NCBI GenBank assembly: GCA_017936205.1
Contig: JAGBGB010000184.1
Location: 1 to 5,755 of the forward strand
Reading direction: 5' to 3'
Origin: Oscillospiraceae bacterium
Lineage (GTDB): Bacteria; Bacillota; Clostridia; Oscillospirales; Oscillospiraceae
DNA: 5,755 nucleotides
This document shows positions 4,621 through 5,755 of the stretch, in pieces. How positions within the stretch are numbered: the first letter of the stretch is position 1; the number at the start of each line of letters is the position of its first letter. The position numbers and the translations under genes are program-made. Below the pieces are notes generated by a model. It had not been told where the DNA came from. It ran no database searches and worked only from the letters and a program-made list of their open reading frames with translations.

Positions 4621-5755
4621 CCTGACCAATACCGGAAAGCTGCCTGAGCTTGAGCCGGAGCAGAAGCAGGAGGAATACCTGAAGACCCTTCAGGAAGCCT
4701 CGGATTATCTGAACAAGGGTGTTCCGCTATATGATAGATCCGAGGAAGCCTCTTCTCCTACCAATGAAAAGGGCAAATTCTCGAAGAAAAGCAAGAAAAA
4801 GAAAAGCCTCGGCAGACGGATCGGGAAGGCGCTGATCGTTCTGGTCATTGTGCTGCTGTGCATGGCGATTATTGCCACTGCAACCTTCCTGATTCTGTTC
4901 CGCATTGGACGGGGCAGTATGCTGGATTATGAGGGCTTCCAAGCCCAGTTCCCCCAGCACGGGGAGATGGTTTCTACAGCTCCTACGGAGCCTCAGCCCA
5001 CGGAGCCTCAGGCAACAGAGCCTACGGAAGAAACCACCGAGTCAGACAGGATCCTTACCTATGATGACGGGAAAACCGTTCAATATCGGGGCGAAACCTA
5101 TGTGCTTAATGAGAAGATCGCTACGGTATTGCTCATTGGTGTAGATAAGACAGAGATCGAAGGTGGGGAGACCCCGGGCAATGGCGGTGAGGCAGACTGC
5201 GTCCTGCTCCTGTCCATAGACACGGAGACCGGCGAGACCAAGCTCCTGAACATTTCCAGAGAGTCCTATGCACAGGTGGACATCTATTCCATGTCCGGGA
5301 CCCTGATCGAGAGCAGGAACACCCAGCTCTGCCGTGCCTATGCCTTCGGGGATGGTGCGGAGTTGAGCTGCGAGAACACTGTGAAGGCGGTTAGGCGACT
5401 GATCTACGGAATGCCCATCCACTCCTATGTGGCAATGGATATGCGCTTCATCGGAGCAGCTACGGATGCCGTTGGCGGGATCTATTTGACTACCCTCTCC
5501 GATGTAAAAATGCACGACGATCGGGTCGTAAAGAAAGGAACGGAAATTGATCTATGGGGTCGAGAGGCAGAGTTCTATGTTCGCTATCGGGACAAGAAGC
5601 TGCTGAATTCCAACCTGCTGCGAATGGATCGGCAGAAGCAGTTCGTTGAGCTTTTTGCAAAGAAGGCTCTGAGCGAGACCAAGCAGGATCTGACGACTCT
5701 GTTGGATCTGTACAACGCTATGTCCCAGTATATGACAACAGACCTGTCTCTGGCA
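4601..5755 (+). CDS. LytR-CpsA-Psr (LCP) family protein, 3' end outside window
   Basis: The frame is open to the last base and gives 385 residues without a stop. The family transfers undecaprenyl-linked glycopolymers, such as wall teichoic acid or capsule, onto peptidoglycan, and in some Actinobacteria onto proteins. Visible parts are an acidic cytoplasmic N terminus (1-50), a Lys-rich stretch (57-76, KKSKKKK), one membrane helix (about 77-100), a TEP-rich linker (127-148), and the LCP domain from about 174. Matching motifs are VLLIGVD (176-182), a second Asp at 199, ISRES (218-222) in place of the usual IPRDT, ATDAVGGIYL (287-296), REAEFYVRYRD (321-331) and RMDRQKQF (341-348). Asp182, Asp199, Arg220, Arg327, Arg329, Arg341 and Gln345 fit the pyrophosphate and metal site. 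Glu197 stands where an Arg is usual. An extended C-terminal part continues beyond the window. It overlaps the sortase gene by 20 bases. Confidence 0.87.
   Translation, partial: MSEHNHDLTNTGKLPELEPEQKQEEYLKTLQEASDYLNKGVPLYDRSEEASSPTNEKGKFSKKSKKKKSLGRRIGKALIVLVIVLLCMAIIATATFLILFRIGRGSMLDYEGFQAQFPQHGEMVSTAPTEPQPTEPQATEPTEETTESDRILTYDDGKTVQYRGETYVLNEKIATVLLIGVDKTEIEGGETPGNGGEADCVLLLSIDTETGETKLLNISRESYAQVDIYSMSGTLIESRNTQLCRAYAFGDGAELSCENTVKAVRRLIYGMPIHSYVAMDMRFIGAATDAVGGIYLTTLSDVKMHDDRVVKKGTEIDLWGREAEFYVRYRDKKLLNSNLLRMDRQKQFVELFAKKALSETKQDLTTLLDLYNAMSQYMTTDLSLA
4982..5026 (+). repeat. 15-base tandem repeats encoding a TEP-rich linker
   Basis: Three 15-base units (4982-4996, 4997-5011, 5012-5026) encode PTEPQ, PTEPQ and ATEPT. 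The first two differ at one base and the third is more diverged. They form an extended Pro/Thr/Glu spacer between the membrane helix and the LCP domain, and copy number could vary between strains. Confidence 0.7.

Noticed and set aside
4705..4960. Two overlapping - strand frames of 66 and 77 residues
   Set aside because: They are antisense to the LCP-family gene, in the region encoding its Lys-rich stretch and membrane helix, with no independent support.

Overview
The window looks like a chromosomal segment from an anaerobic Gram-positive bacterium of class Clostridia, probably a gut Oscillospiraceae/Ruminococcaceae-type organism. The reasons are an [FeFe]-hydrogenase, a YitT-family membrane protein, a class B sortase with an SPQTG-type substrate, strong AGGAGG ribosome binding sites, sigma-A-type promoters, and a GTAGGGGC-type palindromic intergenic repeat. 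The taxonomic call is inference from gene content and style. All six genes and the one gene fragment are on the + strand.

Region 1 (1-898): the C-terminal end of an [FeFe]-hydrogenase, with the last H-cluster motif and the small-subunit-like tail. It is followed 20 bases later by a 181-residue polytopic membrane protein that resembles an ECF transporter S component. A 13-bp perfect hairpin closes this unit.

Region 2 (about 846-1213): 368 bases without a believable gene. It holds the hairpin, a nested palindromic repeat (908-1114) with two pairs of perfect inverted arms, and a near-consensus extended -10 promoter for the next unit.

Region 3 (1160-2961): a two-gene operon. It encodes a LacX-type aldose 1-epimerase family protein (start at 1214) and a YitT family membrane protein (TTG start at 2098). 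The two genes are 14 bases apart.

Region 4 (3009-5755): a cell-surface module. A consensus promoter (TTGACA-16-TATAAT) drives a small secreted protein with a signal peptide, an ectodomain of about 100 residues, a Thr-rich linker and a C-terminal SPQTG sorting signal. A strong intrinsic terminator and a second hairpin follow. Next come a class B sortase with His, Cys and Arg catalytic residues all present, and, overlapping its end by 20 bases, a divergent LytR-CpsA-Psr (LCP) family protein that runs off the window. The arrangement suggests that the sortase anchors the small protein to peptidoglycan, while the LCP enzyme attaches a glycopolymer to the wall or possibly to the anchored protein. 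This substrate/sortase/LCP cluster is the most interesting part of the window. Its individual families are known; the specific small substrate and its coupling to the LCP protein are the less described aspects.
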